A stretch of DNA of 64,000 nt, taken from assembly GCF_029968015.1 (NCBI RefSeq), contig NZ_JASCIS010000029.1, forward strand, positions 1-64,000. Direction: 5' to 3'. The DNA is from Streptomyces luteolus. GTDB lineage: Bacteria > Actinomycetota > Actinomycetes > Streptomycetales > Streptomycetaceae. A program made the translations under genes and the position numbers. Positions within the stretch are counted from its first letter, which is position 1, and each line of letters starts with the position of its first letter. Under the pieces are notes generated by a model. The model had not been told where the DNA came from and searched no databases. It saw only the letters and a program-made list of their open reading frames with translations. Shown here piece by piece: positions 17,988 to 26,164 of the stretch.

Positions 17988-18179
17988 GTGAAGAAGCGAG
18001 ACCTCATCAGGACGCTGAACCAGATGGCATCCGACAAGGGGGTGAGCTTCAGCCTCAGGCGGCAGGGAAGCGGCCACGAAGTCTGGAACTTCGGAACCAA
18101 GACCCTGATCATCCCGAGGCACACGGAGATCGCCGAGGGCACAGCCAGAGCGATCGTCCGGGGGGCGGAGGAGGCCTGA
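17988..18179 (+). CDS. hicA: HicA-like toxin (mRNA interferase)
   Basis: The 63-residue basic protein has the HicA double-stranded-RNA-binding-like fold pattern: an N-terminal helix (KKRDLIRTLNQMASDKG), beta strands, then the catalytic segment GHEVWNFGTKTLIIPRHTEI with His, and a C-terminal helix. HicA toxins cut mRNA and are blocked by HicB. Start is GTG 17988 with no Shine-Dalgarno site. The partner gene begins 44 bases downstream, in the standard toxin-antitoxin order. Confidence 0.85.
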   Translation: MKKRDLIRTLNQMASDKGVSFSLRRQGSGHEVWNFGTKTLIIPRHTEIAEGTARAIVRGAEEA

Positions 18180-18223
18180 AGCCTCCCCGCCCTCCGGGGC
18201 AACACCGACGAGGAGACGAGGGC

Positions 18224-18676
18224 ATGAAGACGTACACCGCACAGGCCACGCGAGACGGAAAGTGGTGGGCGGTCCAGGTCAAGGGCCTTCCCGACAACTA
18301 CGTGACCTTCACCCAGGGCGCCACCTGGACCGAGGCACAGGAGATGGCCGAGGACCTCGTACGCACCGTCCACGAAGACGCTGGCATCGACGGGCCGTTC
18401 AGCGTCGAACTGCTCCCCGGCGACCCGGAAGTCGTCGACGCGCTGGACGACCTCGACGTAGCTCGCCAGAAACAGGTGGCTGCCGACGCCGAGGAAGACC
18501 GGGCTCTCGCCGCTGCTGCCCGGACGCTGACCAGGCGCGGGTTCACCGTCCGAGATGCCGCGCGGGTCCTCGGCATCTCGTACCAGCGGGTCTCCCAGCT
18601 CGCCCCCAAGAGTGCGAAGTCCCGGCCCGCTGCAGGCACGAGGACCACCCACCGTGCGGTCAAGCAGCCTTCCTGA
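18224..18676 (+). CDS. hicB: HicB-like antitoxin with C-terminal helix-turn-helix
   Basis: A 150-residue protein. The N-terminal half (TYTAQATRDGKWWAVQVKGL, followed by TWTEAQEMAEDLVRTV) is the partial RNase-H-like HicB fold that binds HicA. The C-terminal part holds an HTH (GFTVRDAARVLGISYQRVSQ) and then a basic tail. GAGGAG lies upstream of ATG 18224; the longer open frame from 17906 overlaps the toxin and is not used. It probably neutralises HicA and represses the promoter at 17950. Confidence 0.85.
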   Translation: MKTYTAQATRDGKWWAVQVKGLPDNYVTFTQGATWTEAQEMAEDLVRTVHEDAGIDGPFSVELLPGDPEVVDALDDLDVARQKQVAADAEEDRALAAAARTLTRRGFTVRDAARVLGISYQRVSQLAPKSAKSRPAAGTRTTHRAVKQPS

Positions 18677-18716
18677 CCCTGCCGTTTTCAGGCGTCGCGC
18701 AGGCCGTGCACCTCGT

Positions 18717-19019
18717 TCAGACGCTGTCTTCGTTGAGCGCCCTGATGAACGAGGCCCAGCTGTGCTTGGGGATGAGGAGGGCGGGGCCGTGGGGGTTCTT
18801 GGAGTCGCGGACGGGGATGGCGGTGGGGACGTTGTCGAGCACCTCGACGCAGTCGCCCTCGTCGCCGCCGCTGTAGCTGGACTTGCGCCAGGCGTTCAGG
18901 GCCTCGGCGGGGAGTGTGTCGATCACCTCTACGCAGTTGCCCTGGTCGCCCCCGCTGTAGCTCGACTTGCGCCAGCCGACCAGTACCGAAGCGCGGGGCA
19001 AATGGGTCTCAACCGTCAT
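18717..19019 (-). CDS. DUF397 protein with a duplicated motif
   Basis: A 100-residue protein. DUF397 proteins are small partners of XRE/DUF5753 regulators in Streptomyces (WhiJ-type pairs). The signature WRKSSYSGGDxGxCVEV occurs twice, at about 16-32 and 43-59, followed by one copy of the usual tail (VRDSKNPHGPALL) and a W-xx-F segment. The family normally has one copy. Its ATG overlaps the XRE gene's stop by 11 bases, so the two are translationally coupled. Confidence 0.92.
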   Translation of the reverse strand: MTVETHLPRASVLVGWRKSSYSGGDQGNCVEVIDTLPAEALNAWRKSSYSGGDEGDCVEVLDNVPTAIPVRDSKNPHGPALLIPKHSWASFIRALNEDSV

Positions 19020-19845
19020 GGCTTGCGTAGTCCTTCGCTGTCGCCCTTAAGAGGGCCACTGATTGCTTCACGGGCAGGGCGTCCCCCAGTGCGTGATGGT
19101 AAGCGCCTTGCAGCGTCTCTACCAGGGCGGGGGAATCCTGCACGCCTCCCGTGTAGAGCCCTTCCATGTACGCGGTCGGCGGCTGGTCTTCGAACCACAT
19201 GAGCATGAGCGACGTCGGCAAAAGGGGATGGCCTCCTCCTGCCATCGGCAAAACATGGACGCGAATGCGCTCGCTGTCGGACAGGTCGGCGAGGTAGGTA
19301 AGTTGCTCCGCCATGACGACTGGCCCACCGATGGGGCGCCGGATAACTGCCTCGTCAAGCAGCGTCCACACCATGGGTGTCACCGGATCGGACAGGATCT
19401 GAGCTCGCTTGAGCCGTGTGGCGACAGCCTTCTCCCGCTCTTCCAGACTCAGAGGCGGGTACGCGGTCTCCCGCAGTACCGCATGCGCGTACGCCTCGGT
19501 TTGCAGAAGGCCCGGCACGTAATTCAGCCCGAACTCCCGGATCACCGTCGCCTGCTGCTCCAACTGGCGTGCCGCCTCGAAGTGTTCGGCCACCGGATGC
19601 TCGTCCTCGCCACCTGGCAGGAAACTCTGCAGCACATCCCCAGTCCCCAGCGCCCGATCCAGCCTCCGCGCATCCTCCCGGGACGGAACCCTCCTCCCCG
19701 CCTCGATATGCGCGATGTGCGACCGCGTCATCACCGCCGCGTCCGCCAACTCCTGCTGGGTCATGCCCGCAGCCTCACGGCGTTGCCTGACCCAGTCCCC
19801 GTACCTGGTACCCACAAGCCCCAACTCCCGCCACCAGCCGGACAA
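19009..19845 (-). CDS. XRE/DUF5753 regulator (WhiJ-like), with a TTA codon
   Basis: The 278-residue protein has an N-terminal helix-turn-helix (GMTQQELADAAVMTRSHIAH) and a DUF5753 domain with the diagnostic segments FGLNYVPGLLQTEAYAHAVL and MVWTLLDEAVIRRPIGG. Such proteins act with DUF397 partners in developmental and antibiotic control. A TTA leucine codon lies at 19048-19050 (minus strand), 14 codons before the stop, so full-length product should require the rare leucyl-tRNA BldA. It starts 6 bases after the ABC ATPase stop. Confidence 0.93.
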   Translation of the reverse strand: MSGWWRELGLVGTRYGDWVRQRREAAGMTQQELADAAVMTRSHIAHIEAGRRVPSREDARRLDRALGTGDVLQSFLPGGEDEHPVAEHFEAARQLEQQATVIREFGLNYVPGLLQTEAYAHAVLRETAYPPLSLEEREKAVATRLKRAQILSDPVTPMVWTLLDEAVIRRPIGGPVVMAEQLTYLADLSDSERIRVHVLPMAGGGHPLLPTSLMLMWFEDQPPTAYMEGLYTGGVQDSPALVETLQGAYHHALGDALPVKQSVALLRATAKDYASHDG

Positions 19846-19851
19846 TTGGCC

Positions 19852-20622
19852 CTATCCTCGCCGAACCGCCCGCCCCACCGCAGCCCGAAGGGACACGAAC
19901 TCCGCCGACTCCCGCGTAGCGATCTGGTCCCGTGGGGACGGAAGCTCGACCCGCAAGTCGGAGTGCACCCGCCCCGGGCTGCCCGTAAGCACCACGACCC
20001 GGTCCCCGACGTACACGCTCTCGTCGATGTCGTGCGTGACGAGCAGGATCGTCATGCCCGTGCCCGCGCGGACGCTGAGGATCAGGTCCTCCAGGTCCTC
20101 CTTGGTCTGCGCGTCCACCGAGCCGAACGGTTCGTCCATGAGGAGGAACGACGGGCGGTACGCCAACGCCCTTGCGATCGCCGCGCGTTGCTGCATTCCG
20201 CCGCTGAGCTGCCACGGGTACTTGCGGGCCGCGGAGCCGAGGCCCACCTCGTCGAGGGCCGCGCACGCCGCCTCCCGCCGTTCCGCCCGCCCCAGGCCCC
20301 GGCGCCGCAGCGGCAACGCCACGTTGTCCCGGACCGTCAGCCACGGGAAGAGGGAGCGCGTGTAGTCCTGGAAGACGACCGCCAGATCGGCGGGGACGTC
20401 CGAGACCGGCTCGCCGTTCACCACCACCGCGCCCTCGGTCGGCCGGACCAGACCCGCCACGCACCGCAGCAGCGTCGACTTGCCGCAGCCCGATGGGCCG
20501 ACCAACGAGACCAGCTCGCCGCGGTCCACCTCCAGGTCGATGCCGTCGACGGCCCGGTGTCCGTCGGCGTAGGTGTGCCCCAGGCCCTTGATCTCCAGCA
20601 CGCGAACCCGACCCCTCCCCAT
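19852..20622 (-). CDS. ABC transporter ATPase (nitrate/sulfonate/taurine type), orphan
   Basis: A 256-residue cytosolic ATPase. Walker A is GPSGCGKST, the Q-loop VFQDY, the signature LSGGMQQR, Walker B FLLMDEPFG and the switch THD. Overall it resembles SsuB/TauB, which power uptake of sulfonates or related solutes. The usual permease and binding-protein genes are not adjacent: downstream lies the XRE regulator 6 bases away, and upstream is the divergent pepN copy 2. ATG 20622 has only a weak ribosome site. Confidence 0.9.
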   Translation of the reverse strand: MGRGRVRVLEIKGLGHTYADGHRAVDGIDLEVDRGELVSLVGPSGCGKSTLLRCVAGLVRPTEGAVVVNGEPVSDVPADLAVVFQDYTRSLFPWLTVRDNVALPLRRRGLGRAERREAACAALDEVGLGSAARKYPWQLSGGMQQRAAIARALAYRPSFLLMDEPFGSVDAQTKEDLEDLILSVRAGTGMTILLVTHDIDESVYVGDRVVVLTGSPGRVHSDLRVELPSPRDQIATRESAEFVSLRAAVGRAVRRG

Positions 20623-20663
20623 GACGTTCCGTACACCGGCAAGGATGCCCAAAGGACGTGCAA

Positions 20664-20702
20664 GGATTGCCGAAACGGATTGCCGAAAAGGATTGCCGAA
20701 AA
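20664..20702 (+). repeat. Triplicated 13-bp repeat upstream of pepN copy 2
   Basis: Three direct copies of GGATTGCCGAAAM occur at 20664-20676, 20677-20689 and 20690-20702, preceded by a degenerate unit (GGATGCCCAAA) at about 20643. It lies in the divergent promoter region of the ABC ATPase and pepN. It may be a multi-copy operator or a slippage product. Confidence 0.7.
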
Positions 20703-20750
20703 GGACCCATACGGAATCCCCACCCAGTCCCACCCCGAGGAGATGACCGC

Positions 20751-23318
20751 GTGCCTGGCACAAATCTGACCCGCGAAGAGGCACAGGAGCGGGCGCGCCT
20801 GCTCACCGTGGACGCGTACGAGATCGACCTCGATCTCAGCGGCGCGCAGGAGGGAGGCACGTACCGCTCCGTGACCACGGTGCGCTTCGACAGTGCCGAG
20901 GCGGGTGCCGAGACCTTTGTCGACCTGGTCGCGCCGACCGTGCACGAGATCGTCCTGAACGGCGACCAGCTGGACCCGTCGCAGACCTTCGCCGACTCCC
21001 GGATCGCCCTGCGCGGACTCCTCGCGGGCCGCAACGAGCTGAGGGTCGTCGCGGACTGCGCGTACACGAACACCGGTGAGGGTCTGCACCGGTTCGTGGA
21101 TCCTGTCGACGATCAGGCCTATCTCTACACGCAGTTCGAGGTGCCGGACGCCCGTCGGGTGTTCGCCTCCTTCGAGCAGCCGGATCTGAAGGCGACGTTC
21201 CAGTTCACCGTGCGGGCGCCCGAGGGCTGGACGGTGATCTCCAACTCGGCGACCCCTGAGCCCAAGGACGACCTCTGGGTCTTCGAGCCGACGCCGCGGA
21301 TCTCCACGTACATCACGGCCCTGATCGTCGGCCCGTACCACTCCGTGCACTCCGCCTACGAGAAGGACGGGCAGAGCGTGCCGCTCGGCATCTACTGCCG
21401 GCCCTCGCTCGCCGAGTACCTGGACGCCGACGCGATCTTCGACGTGACCCGGCAGGGCTTCGACTGGTTCCAGGAGAAGTTCGACTACGCGTACCCCTTC
21501 GCCAAGTACGACCAGCTGTTCGTGCCGGAGTTCAACGCGGGTGCCATGGAGAACGCGGGCGCTGTCACCATCCGCGACCAGTACGTCTTCCGGTCGAAGG
21601 TGACGGACGCCGCGTACGAGGTGCGGGCCGAGACGATCCTGCACGAGCTGGCGCACATGTGGTTCGGCGACCTGGTCACCATGGAGTGGTGGAACGACCT
21701 GTGGCTGAACGAGTCGTTCGCGACGTACACGTCGATCGCCTGCCAGGCCTACGCGCCCGGCTCGAAGTGGCCGAGCTCCTGGACCACGTTCGCCAACTCC
21801 ATGAAGACCTGGGCGTACCGGCAGGACCAGCTGCCGTCCACGCACCCGATCATGGCCGAGATCAATGATCTTGATGATGTGCTCGTCAATTTCGACGGGA
21901 TCACCTACGCCAAGGGCGCGAGCGTCCTGAAGCAGCTCGTGGCGTACGTCGGCAGGGACGAGTTCTTCCGCGGCGTGCAGGCCTACTTCAAGCGGCACGC
22001 GTACGGGAACACCCGCCTCACCGACCTGCTCGACGCCCTGGAGGAGACCAGCGGGCGCGACCTGAAGACCTGGTCGAAACTGTGGCTGCAGACGGCGGGG
22101 ATCAATGTGCTGCGGCCGGAGATCCAGACGGACGCCTCCGGTGTCATCAGCGCCTTCGCCGTGCGGCAGGAGGCACCCGCGCTGCCCGCCGGCGCCAAGG
22201 GCGAGCCGACGCTCCGTCCGCACCGCATCGCGATCGGCCTGTACGAGCTGACCGGCGGCAAGCTCGTCCGCACCGACCGCGTCGAGCTGGACGTCGACGG
22301 TGAACTCACCGCCGTACCGGCCCTGGTGGGCAAGCAGCGGCCCGCGGTGATCCTGCTCAACGACGACGACCTGTCGTACGCGAAGGTCCGGCTCGACGAG
22401 GAGTCCCTGAAGGCCGTCACCGAGCACCTCGGCGACTTCACCGAGTCGCTGCCGCGCGCCCTGTCCTGGGCGTCGGCCTGGGACATGACCCGCGACGGCG
22501 AGCTGGCGACGCGCGACTACCTCTCGCTCGTCCTGTCGGGCATCGGCAAGGAGTCGGACATCGGCGTCGTGCAGTCCCTGCACCGCCAGGTCAAGCTGGC
22601 CCTGGAGCTGTACGCGGCCCCGGACTGGCGGGACACCGGACTGACCCGGTGGACCGACGCCGCGCTCGCCCACCTCCGGGCGGCCGAGCCGGGCAGCGAC
22701 CACCAGCTGGCCTGGGCCCGCGCCTTCGCGGCTGCCGCGCGGACGCCGGAGCAGCTCGACCTCCTCGACGCCCTCCTCGACGGCACCCAGACCATCGAGG
22801 GCCTGGCCGTCGACACCGAGCTGCGCTGGGCGTTCGTGGAGCGGCTCGCGGCGACCGGCCGCGCGGACGAGGAGGAGATCGCCGCCGAGTACGAGCGGGA
22901 CAAGACTGCGGCCGGTGAGCGGCACGCGGCCACGGCGCGTGCGGCGCGGCCCACCGCCGAGGCCAAGGCGGAGGCATGGGCCTCGGTGGTGGAATCCGAC
23001 AAACTGCCGAACGCCGTGCAGGAGGCGGTGATCGCGGGCTTCGTCCAGGTCGACCAGCGTGAACTCCTGGCCCCGTACACGGAGAAGTACTTCGCCGCTG
23101 TGAAGGATGTGTGGGCATCTCGTTCGCATGAGATGGCGCAGCAGATCGCCGTCGGCCTCTACCCGTCACTGCAGATCTCCCAGGCCACGCTCGACACGAC
23201 GGACGCCTGGCTCGCGATCGAGGACCCGGGCGCCGCGCTGCGCAGGCTCGTCTCGGAGTCCCGCGCGGGCGTCGAGCGGGCACTGAAGGCGCAGGCCGCG
23301 GACGCTGCGGCGGCCTGA
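20751..23318 (+). CDS. pepN: Aminopeptidase N, copy 2 (M1 metallopeptidase)
   Basis: An 855-residue zinc aminopeptidase. GAMEN precedes the zinc site HELAH at 298-302, with Glu321 as third ligand. The C-terminal ERAP1-like domain is present. GTG 20751 has GAGGAG eight bases upstream; the frame is open back to 20658, through the 13-bp repeats, but that would give an unnatural N-terminus. It is clearly a paralogue of the copy at 933: the same start region, the same TYAKGASVLKQLVAYVG segment and nearly equal length. A terminator follows at 23355. Confidence 0.96.
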   Translation: MPGTNLTREEAQERARLLTVDAYEIDLDLSGAQEGGTYRSVTTVRFDSAEAGAETFVDLVAPTVHEIVLNGDQLDPSQTFADSRIALRGLLAGRNELRVVADCAYTNTGEGLHRFVDPVDDQAYLYTQFEVPDARRVFASFEQPDLKATFQFTVRAPEGWTVISNSATPEPKDDLWVFEPTPRISTYITALIVGPYHSVHSAYEKDGQSVPLGIYCRPSLAEYLDADAIFDVTRQGFDWFQEKFDYAYPFAKYDQLFVPEFNAGAMENAGAVTIRDQYVFRSKVTDAAYEVRAETILHELAHMWFGDLVTMEWWNDLWLNESFATYTSIACQAYAPGSKWPSSWTTFANSMKTWAYRQDQLPSTHPIMAEINDLDDVLVNFDGITYAKGASVLKQLVAYVGRDEFFRGVQAYFKRHAYGNTRLTDLLDALEETSGRDLKTWSKLWLQTAGINVLRPEIQTDASGVISAFAVRQEAPALPAGAKGEPTLRPHRIAIGLYELTGGKLVRTDRVELDVDGELTAVPALVGKQRPAVILLNDDDLSYAKVRLDEESLKAVTEHLGDFTESLPRALSWASAWDMTRDGELATRDYLSLVLSGIGKESDIGVVQSLHRQVKLALELYAAPDWRDTGLTRWTDAALAHLRAAEPGSDHQLAWARAFAAAARTPEQLDLLDALLDGTQTIEGLAVDTELRWAFVERLAATGRADEEEIAAEYERDKTAAGERHAATARAARPTAEAKAEAWASVVESDKLPNAVQEAVIAGFVQVDQRELLAPYTEKYFAAVKDVWASRSHEMAQQIAVGLYPSLQISQATLDTTDAWLAIEDPGAALRRLVSESRAGVERALKAQAADAAAA

Positions 23319-23354
23319 CGAACGCAGCCGCGGGCGTCTCCTGACGTCTGCTCA

Positions 23355-23407
23355 GAGGGCCCGGTTTCCGGGGGTCGTGACCGCGACCGCCCGGGGGCCG
23401 GGCCCTC
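23355..23407 (+). terminator. Terminator after pepN copy 2
   Basis: A 10-bp outer stem (23355-23364 with 23398-23407) encloses a further GC-rich dyad. It starts 37 bases after the pepN stop and there is no U-tract. Confidence 0.55.
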
Positions 23408-23547
23408 CGTACACCCCGTGCCCGACCCTCTTGTCCCCCGACACGCGGATCCGGCCAAGGACTTGACCCCTGGTCATGGGAATTCACCCGAAGGCGTTAC
23501 GCTACCGACCCGTCTGATGATCTTCGCGTACGTACGGGAGTAACGCA

Positions 23548-25386
23548 GTGCAGAGGGTTCGCGCGGGGGCATCCCCACGAAGTTCCAAGTCTCCCGCGCC
23601 TGTGTGGCTGTCGGTCCCGCTGGCGCTCGCCGTCGGCACCACCGTCGCCGCGTTCCTGGTCCCCTCGGCCGCTCTGCTTCCGGTCGTCATCGCCGGTGCC
23701 GTCGCCACGGTCGTCGTGGCGGCCGCCTGCGGTGAGGCCGCCCGGCGCGGGCGCCGGATCGCCGCGCTGAGCGCCGAATCGGCCGCCTGGCAGGCCGCCC
23801 TGCGGCGGCAGGAGGCGGAGACGCTGCACCTCGCCGACTCCCTGCTTCCCGACATCGTGGCCCGGCTGCGGCGCGGTGACTTCCCCGAGGACGTACTCGC
23901 CTCGCTGCAGGCACCGGACGCCCACCTGGAGGTGCTGCGTTCGGTCGTCGACGCGGTGACCGCCGAGGAGGACCTGCGCGACTCGGCGCAGCGCGCGTTC
24001 GTGAACATCGCCCGCCGCGTGCAGGCGATCGTGCACCAACAGGCCCAGGAACTGCGGGAGATGGAGGACCGGCACGGCCAGTCCCCGGACGTCTTCGGCG
24101 ATCTGCTGCGGATCGACCACGGCACCGCCCTGATCGGCCGCCTCGCCGACTCCATCGCGGTGCTCGGTGGCGCCCGGCCCGGCAGGCAGTGGTCGCGGGC
24201 CGTGCCGCTGTACTCGGTGATGCGTGGCGCGATGTCGCGGATCATCGACTACCAGCGCGTCGAGCTGCACTCGGTGTCCGACATCGCCGTCGTGGGCACC
24301 GCCGTCGAACCGCTGATCCACGCGCTCGCCGAGCTGCTCGACAACGCCACGCGCTACTCGCCGCCGCAGACCAAGGTCCATCTCACGGCCGTCGACGTGC
24401 AGTCGGGCATCGCTGTGGAGATCGAGGACGGCGGCGTCTCGATGAGCGAGGAGGCCCGCGGCCGCGCCGAGCGGATGCTGAAGCAGGCGCAGCAGGGCAT
24501 CGACGTCTACGACCTGGGCGAGAGCCCCCGCCTCGGCCTCGCCGTGGTCGGCCGGCTCTCGCAGGCGTACGGCTTCCAGGTGTCGCTGCGGCCGTCCGCG
24601 TACGGCGGTGTCCGCGCCGTCCTGATCGTGCCGCAGGAGCTGATCACCACGGTGGCGCAGGCGACCGGCCTCGCGCACGGCATCGGCGCCGCCTCGGGTC
24701 CTCGTACGGGCGCGGCCGCCGCGCCGGCGCGGGGCGGGCAGGGTCGGGCGGGCGCCCAGGGCGTGGCGCAGGCCGCGCAGTCCGTGGCGCAGGGCCGGGC
24801 GGGCGCCCAGGGCGTGGCGCAGGTCCCGCAGGCCGCGCAGGCCGTGGCGCAGGTTCCGCAGGCCGCGCAGTCCGTGGCGCAGGTCCCCGGGCCGCGCACC
24901 GAGTCGACGCCGGCCGTGGCGCCCGCCGCCGCGCCCGCCGCCACACCCGTCACCGCGTCCGTCGCCGAGCCCACGGCGTCCGCCGAGCGCGCCGAGCGGC
25001 CCCTGCCCCCCATGCCCCTCGCCGAGCAGCGGGCCGCCGACCCGGCCGCCGTGCCCGCCCAGGCTCCTACCGCACCCCGAACGGAGCGCCCGGTGACAGG
25101 ACCCGTGAACCCGGTGGACGACGAAGCGCCCGTGGTCACCGAACGCACCGCGAACGGCCTGCCGCAGCGGCGCCGCCGGGCGCCCGCCGACCCGGCCCCC
25201 GAGCCCCGCCCCGCCACCGAGGAGGCCTCGGACGGGGTCCAGCCGGGCATGTGGCTGGCCGCCTTCCAGAGCGGCCTGTCCGGCGAGACCAGCGGCGCCG
25301 CCCCCGCGGCGACCGGCAACGGCCTGAGGGCCGCACAGGAACTCGACGCCCCCTCGGCGTCGGCTAGCAAGGGGAACGAGCAGTGA
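23548..25386 (+). CDS. cvnA: Conservon protein A: sensor-kinase-like membrane ATPase
   Basis: A 612-residue protein. Two N-terminal transmembrane helices (about 18-60) precede a helical linker and a histidine-kinase-type ATPase domain, with an N box (ELLDNATRYSPP) and a G box (LGLAVVGRLSQAYG). The phosphoacceptor region lacks a canonical H-box, as is usual in CvnA. From about residue 380 the chain is Ala/Gln/Pro-rich with a repeated GRAGAQGVAQ unit. In conservons CvnA forms a membrane complex with CvnB, C and D resembling a eukaryotic G-protein system. GTG start with GGGAG upstream; it overlaps cvnB by four bases. Confidence 0.95.
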   Translation: MQRVRAGASPRSSKSPAPVWLSVPLALAVGTTVAAFLVPSAALLPVVIAGAVATVVVAAACGEAARRGRRIAALSAESAAWQAALRRQEAETLHLADSLLPDIVARLRRGDFPEDVLASLQAPDAHLEVLRSVVDAVTAEEDLRDSAQRAFVNIARRVQAIVHQQAQELREMEDRHGQSPDVFGDLLRIDHGTALIGRLADSIAVLGGARPGRQWSRAVPLYSVMRGAMSRIIDYQRVELHSVSDIAVVGTAVEPLIHALAELLDNATRYSPPQTKVHLTAVDVQSGIAVEIEDGGVSMSEEARGRAERMLKQAQQGIDVYDLGESPRLGLAVVGRLSQAYGFQVSLRPSAYGGVRAVLIVPQELITTVAQATGLAHGIGAASGPRTGAAAAPARGGQGRAGAQGVAQAAQSVAQGRAGAQGVAQVPQAAQAVAQVPQAAQSVAQVPGPRTESTPAVAPAAAPAATPVTASVAEPTASAERAERPLPPMPLAEQRAADPAAVPAQAPTAPRTERPVTGPVNPVDDEAPVVTERTANGLPQRRRRAPADPAPEPRPATEEASDGVQPGMWLAAFQSGLSGETSGAAPAATGNGLRAAQELDAPSASASKGNEQ

Positions 25387-25808
25387 TTCAGCAGCAGGGA
25401 CACTCGGGCCAGGCCGCCAACATGGACTGGATGCTCAAGGACCTCGCCGAAGGCGTCCCGCAGACCCGCCAGGTCGTGGTCCTCTCCGCCGACGGCCTGC
25501 GCATGGCGCAGTACGGCGCCGACACCGACTCCGCCGACCGGCTCGCCGCCGCCTGCGCGGGACTGCAGAGCCTGGCCGGTGCGGTCGCCTCCGAACTCCC
25601 GTACAGCGAGGGCCGGATGCGGCTCGTCGTGATCGAGATGGACGGCGGCTTCTTCTACCTGATGGCGGCCGGGCAGGGCGCGTTCCTCGCCGTGCTCGCC
25701 GACGAAGGGGTGGACGCGGGCCTGATGGGCCAGCGCATGCGGGACCTGGTCCTGCGCATCGGCGAGCACCTGAGCACCCCGCCCCGGCAGGACGTGGCCG
25801 CGAGGTGA
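25383..25808 (+). CDS. cvnB: Conservon protein B: roadblock/LC7 domain protein
   Basis: A 141-residue protein of the roadblock/LC7 fold (MDWMLKDLAEGVPQTRQVVV, then the SADGLRMAQ strand). In conservons this is the likely GTPase-activating or adaptor partner of CvnD. The GTG start overlaps the cvnA stop, and its own stop overlaps the cvnC start. Confidence 0.95.
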   Translation: MIQQQGHSGQAANMDWMLKDLAEGVPQTRQVVVLSADGLRMAQYGADTDSADRLAAACAGLQSLAGAVASELPYSEGRMRLVVIEMDGGFFYLMAAGQGAFLAVLADEGVDAGLMGQRMRDLVLRIGEHLSTPPRQDVAAR

Positions 25809-26164
25809 ACTCGGACGGACCGCACTGGGACGGGGGCGGCCCCGAACGGCTCTACGTGATCACCGGTGGCCGCAGTGGTTCGTCCGCGAAGACGACGCTC
25901 GACCTGGTCACCCTGATCGTGGCCAGGTCGGCGCCGCGGCCGGGGATGCAGCCCGAGCAGGCGGCGATCGTCCGGATCTGCCAACGGCCGCTGTCCGTCG
26001 CGGAGATCTCCGCACATCTGAGCCTGCCGGTCAGCGTCGTCACGGTGCTGCTCAGCGACCTCATCGCCGACAACCGGGTGTTCTCCCGACCGCCCGTACC
26101 GCCCGCAAAACTCCCCGACATCGCGTTGATTGAGGCAGTGATCGATGGACTTCAGAAGCTCTGA
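25805..26164 (+). CDS. cvnC: Conservon protein C: DUF742
   Basis: A 119-residue DUF742 protein with the typical opening RLYVITGGRSG, the central EQAAIVRICQRPLSVAEIS and a winged-helix-like second half (LPVSVVTVLLSDLI). It is the third member of the conservon. The GTG start overlaps cvnB by four bases and the gene overlaps cvnD by 20. Confidence 0.95.
   Translation: MNSDGPHWDGGGPERLYVITGGRSGSSAKTTLDLVTLIVARSAPRPGMQPEQAAIVRICQRPLSVAEISAHLSLPVSVVTVLLSDLIADNRVFSRPPVPPAKLPDIALIEAVIDGLQKL

Noticed and set aside
17906..18223. A longer start for the HicB-like gene
   Set aside because: It would overlap the whole toxin gene in another frame and has no ribosome site, whereas ATG 18224 has GAGGAG upstream.
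24720..24890. Frameshift or assembly error in the cvnA repeat region
   Set aside because: The GRAGAQGVAQ-type repeats keep one open frame to a stop that overlaps cvnB as expected for conservons.
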